A program made the translations under genes and the position numbers. From assembly GCA_045133615.1 (NCBI GenBank), contig JBGUUQ010000066.1, positions 1 to 6,102 of the forward strand: a stretch of DNA of 6,102 nucleotides. Reading direction: 5' to 3'. Positions 6,028 to 6,102 of this stretch are shown piece after piece. This DNA comes from M3 sp045133615 (lineage in GTDB: Bacteria; Bacteroidota; Bacteroidia; Bacteroidales; Muribaculaceae). Within the stretch, counting starts at the first letter, position 1. The number at the start of each line of letters is the position of its first letter. Under the pieces are notes generated by a model that saw only the letters and a list, made by a program, of their open reading frames with translations, had not been told where the DNA came from and did not search any database.

Positions 6028-6067
6028 AGCTGAGAAGTGCGCCAGGTAACAGCTGAGAAGTGCGCCA
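6028..6067. repeat. Two 17-bp direct repeats, possible IS21-type end
   Basis: AGCTGAGAAGTGCGCCA occurs at 6028-6044 and again at 6051-6067 with no mismatch, a 23-bp period with GGTAAC between. On the minus strand the units begin TGGCGCACTTCTCAGCT. Spaced repeats beginning TGG and containing CACTT, with TG/CA at the tip, resemble the multiple terminal repeats of IS21-family elements, which would put an element end at 6067. No IstA or IstB gene is in the window, so this would be an isolated end. Confidence 0.5.
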
Positions 6068-6102
6068 TTTCATAGGAGTTTCAAAGTTAAGATTTATTTG
6101 AT

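Noticed and set aside
5856..6068. 70-residue minus-strand open frame starting MAHFSAV
   Set aside because: It overlaps the frame with transposase-like sequence, begins inside a direct repeat and has a biased Thr, Ser and Pro composition.
6082..6089. Minus-strand TAACTTTG as a second promoter reading into the IS remnant
   Set aside because: It matches TAnnTTTG, but the upstream element would fall at or beyond the window edge and it serves only a 15-codon frame.

Overview
The window looks like an accessory stretch of a Bacteroidota chromosome, probably a gut Bacteroidales member. The support is indirect. The only convincing promoter, in front of the hipBA pair, carries the Bacteroidota-type -7 motif TAnnTTTG. 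No start has a strong Shine-Dalgarno sequence. Base composition changes abruptly between neighbours: very AT-rich before about 600, intermediate in the ankyrin and W-domain genes, and GC-rich in the hydrolase and hipBA. I cannot name the genus.

Layout, left to right. Positions 53-74 hold a perfect 22-bp palindrome. It is followed by a broken reading frame (about 76-575) that reads as one C-terminal protein fragment split by a single -1 frame change near 310. At 608-976 is a small intact gene resembling VbhA-type Fic antitoxins, with no Fic toxin in the window. Its stop codon lies inside the first unit of a nine-unit, roughly 12-bp degenerate tandem repeat (973-1077), and a second, 11-bp repeat follows (1088-1131).

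Positions 1150-4040 look like a three-gene operon. It encodes a YqiA/YcfP-like alpha/beta hydrolase with a complete Ser-Asp-His triad. Overlapping its stop (ATGA) is a 530-residue ankyrin-repeat protein, and 3 bases further on is a 233-residue protein. By eye, the C-terminus of the ankyrin protein and two internal segments of the 233-residue protein share one domain, here called the W-domain (core F/Y-x-W-x-x-W...G), giving three copies in two adjacent genes. This is the part most likely to be undescribed. An immunity or partner-binding role is plausible but unproven.

On the other strand, 4063-5639 is a complete hipB-hipA toxin-antitoxin operon, convergent with the ankyrin operon across a 22-base gap. 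Its control region (5640-5721) shows a -7 promoter element, a perfect 9-bp inverted repeat overlapping it (probable HipB operator) and a leader hairpin. From 5722 to 5898 I see no gene. From 5899 to 6067 lies the C-terminal remnant of a probable IS66-type transposase next to two 17-bp direct repeats, which indicates decayed mobile DNA at the right edge. Taken together (toxin-antitoxin pair, orphan antitoxin, ankyrin operon, broken gene, IS debris), the window fits a chromosomal accessory or defence-type island.
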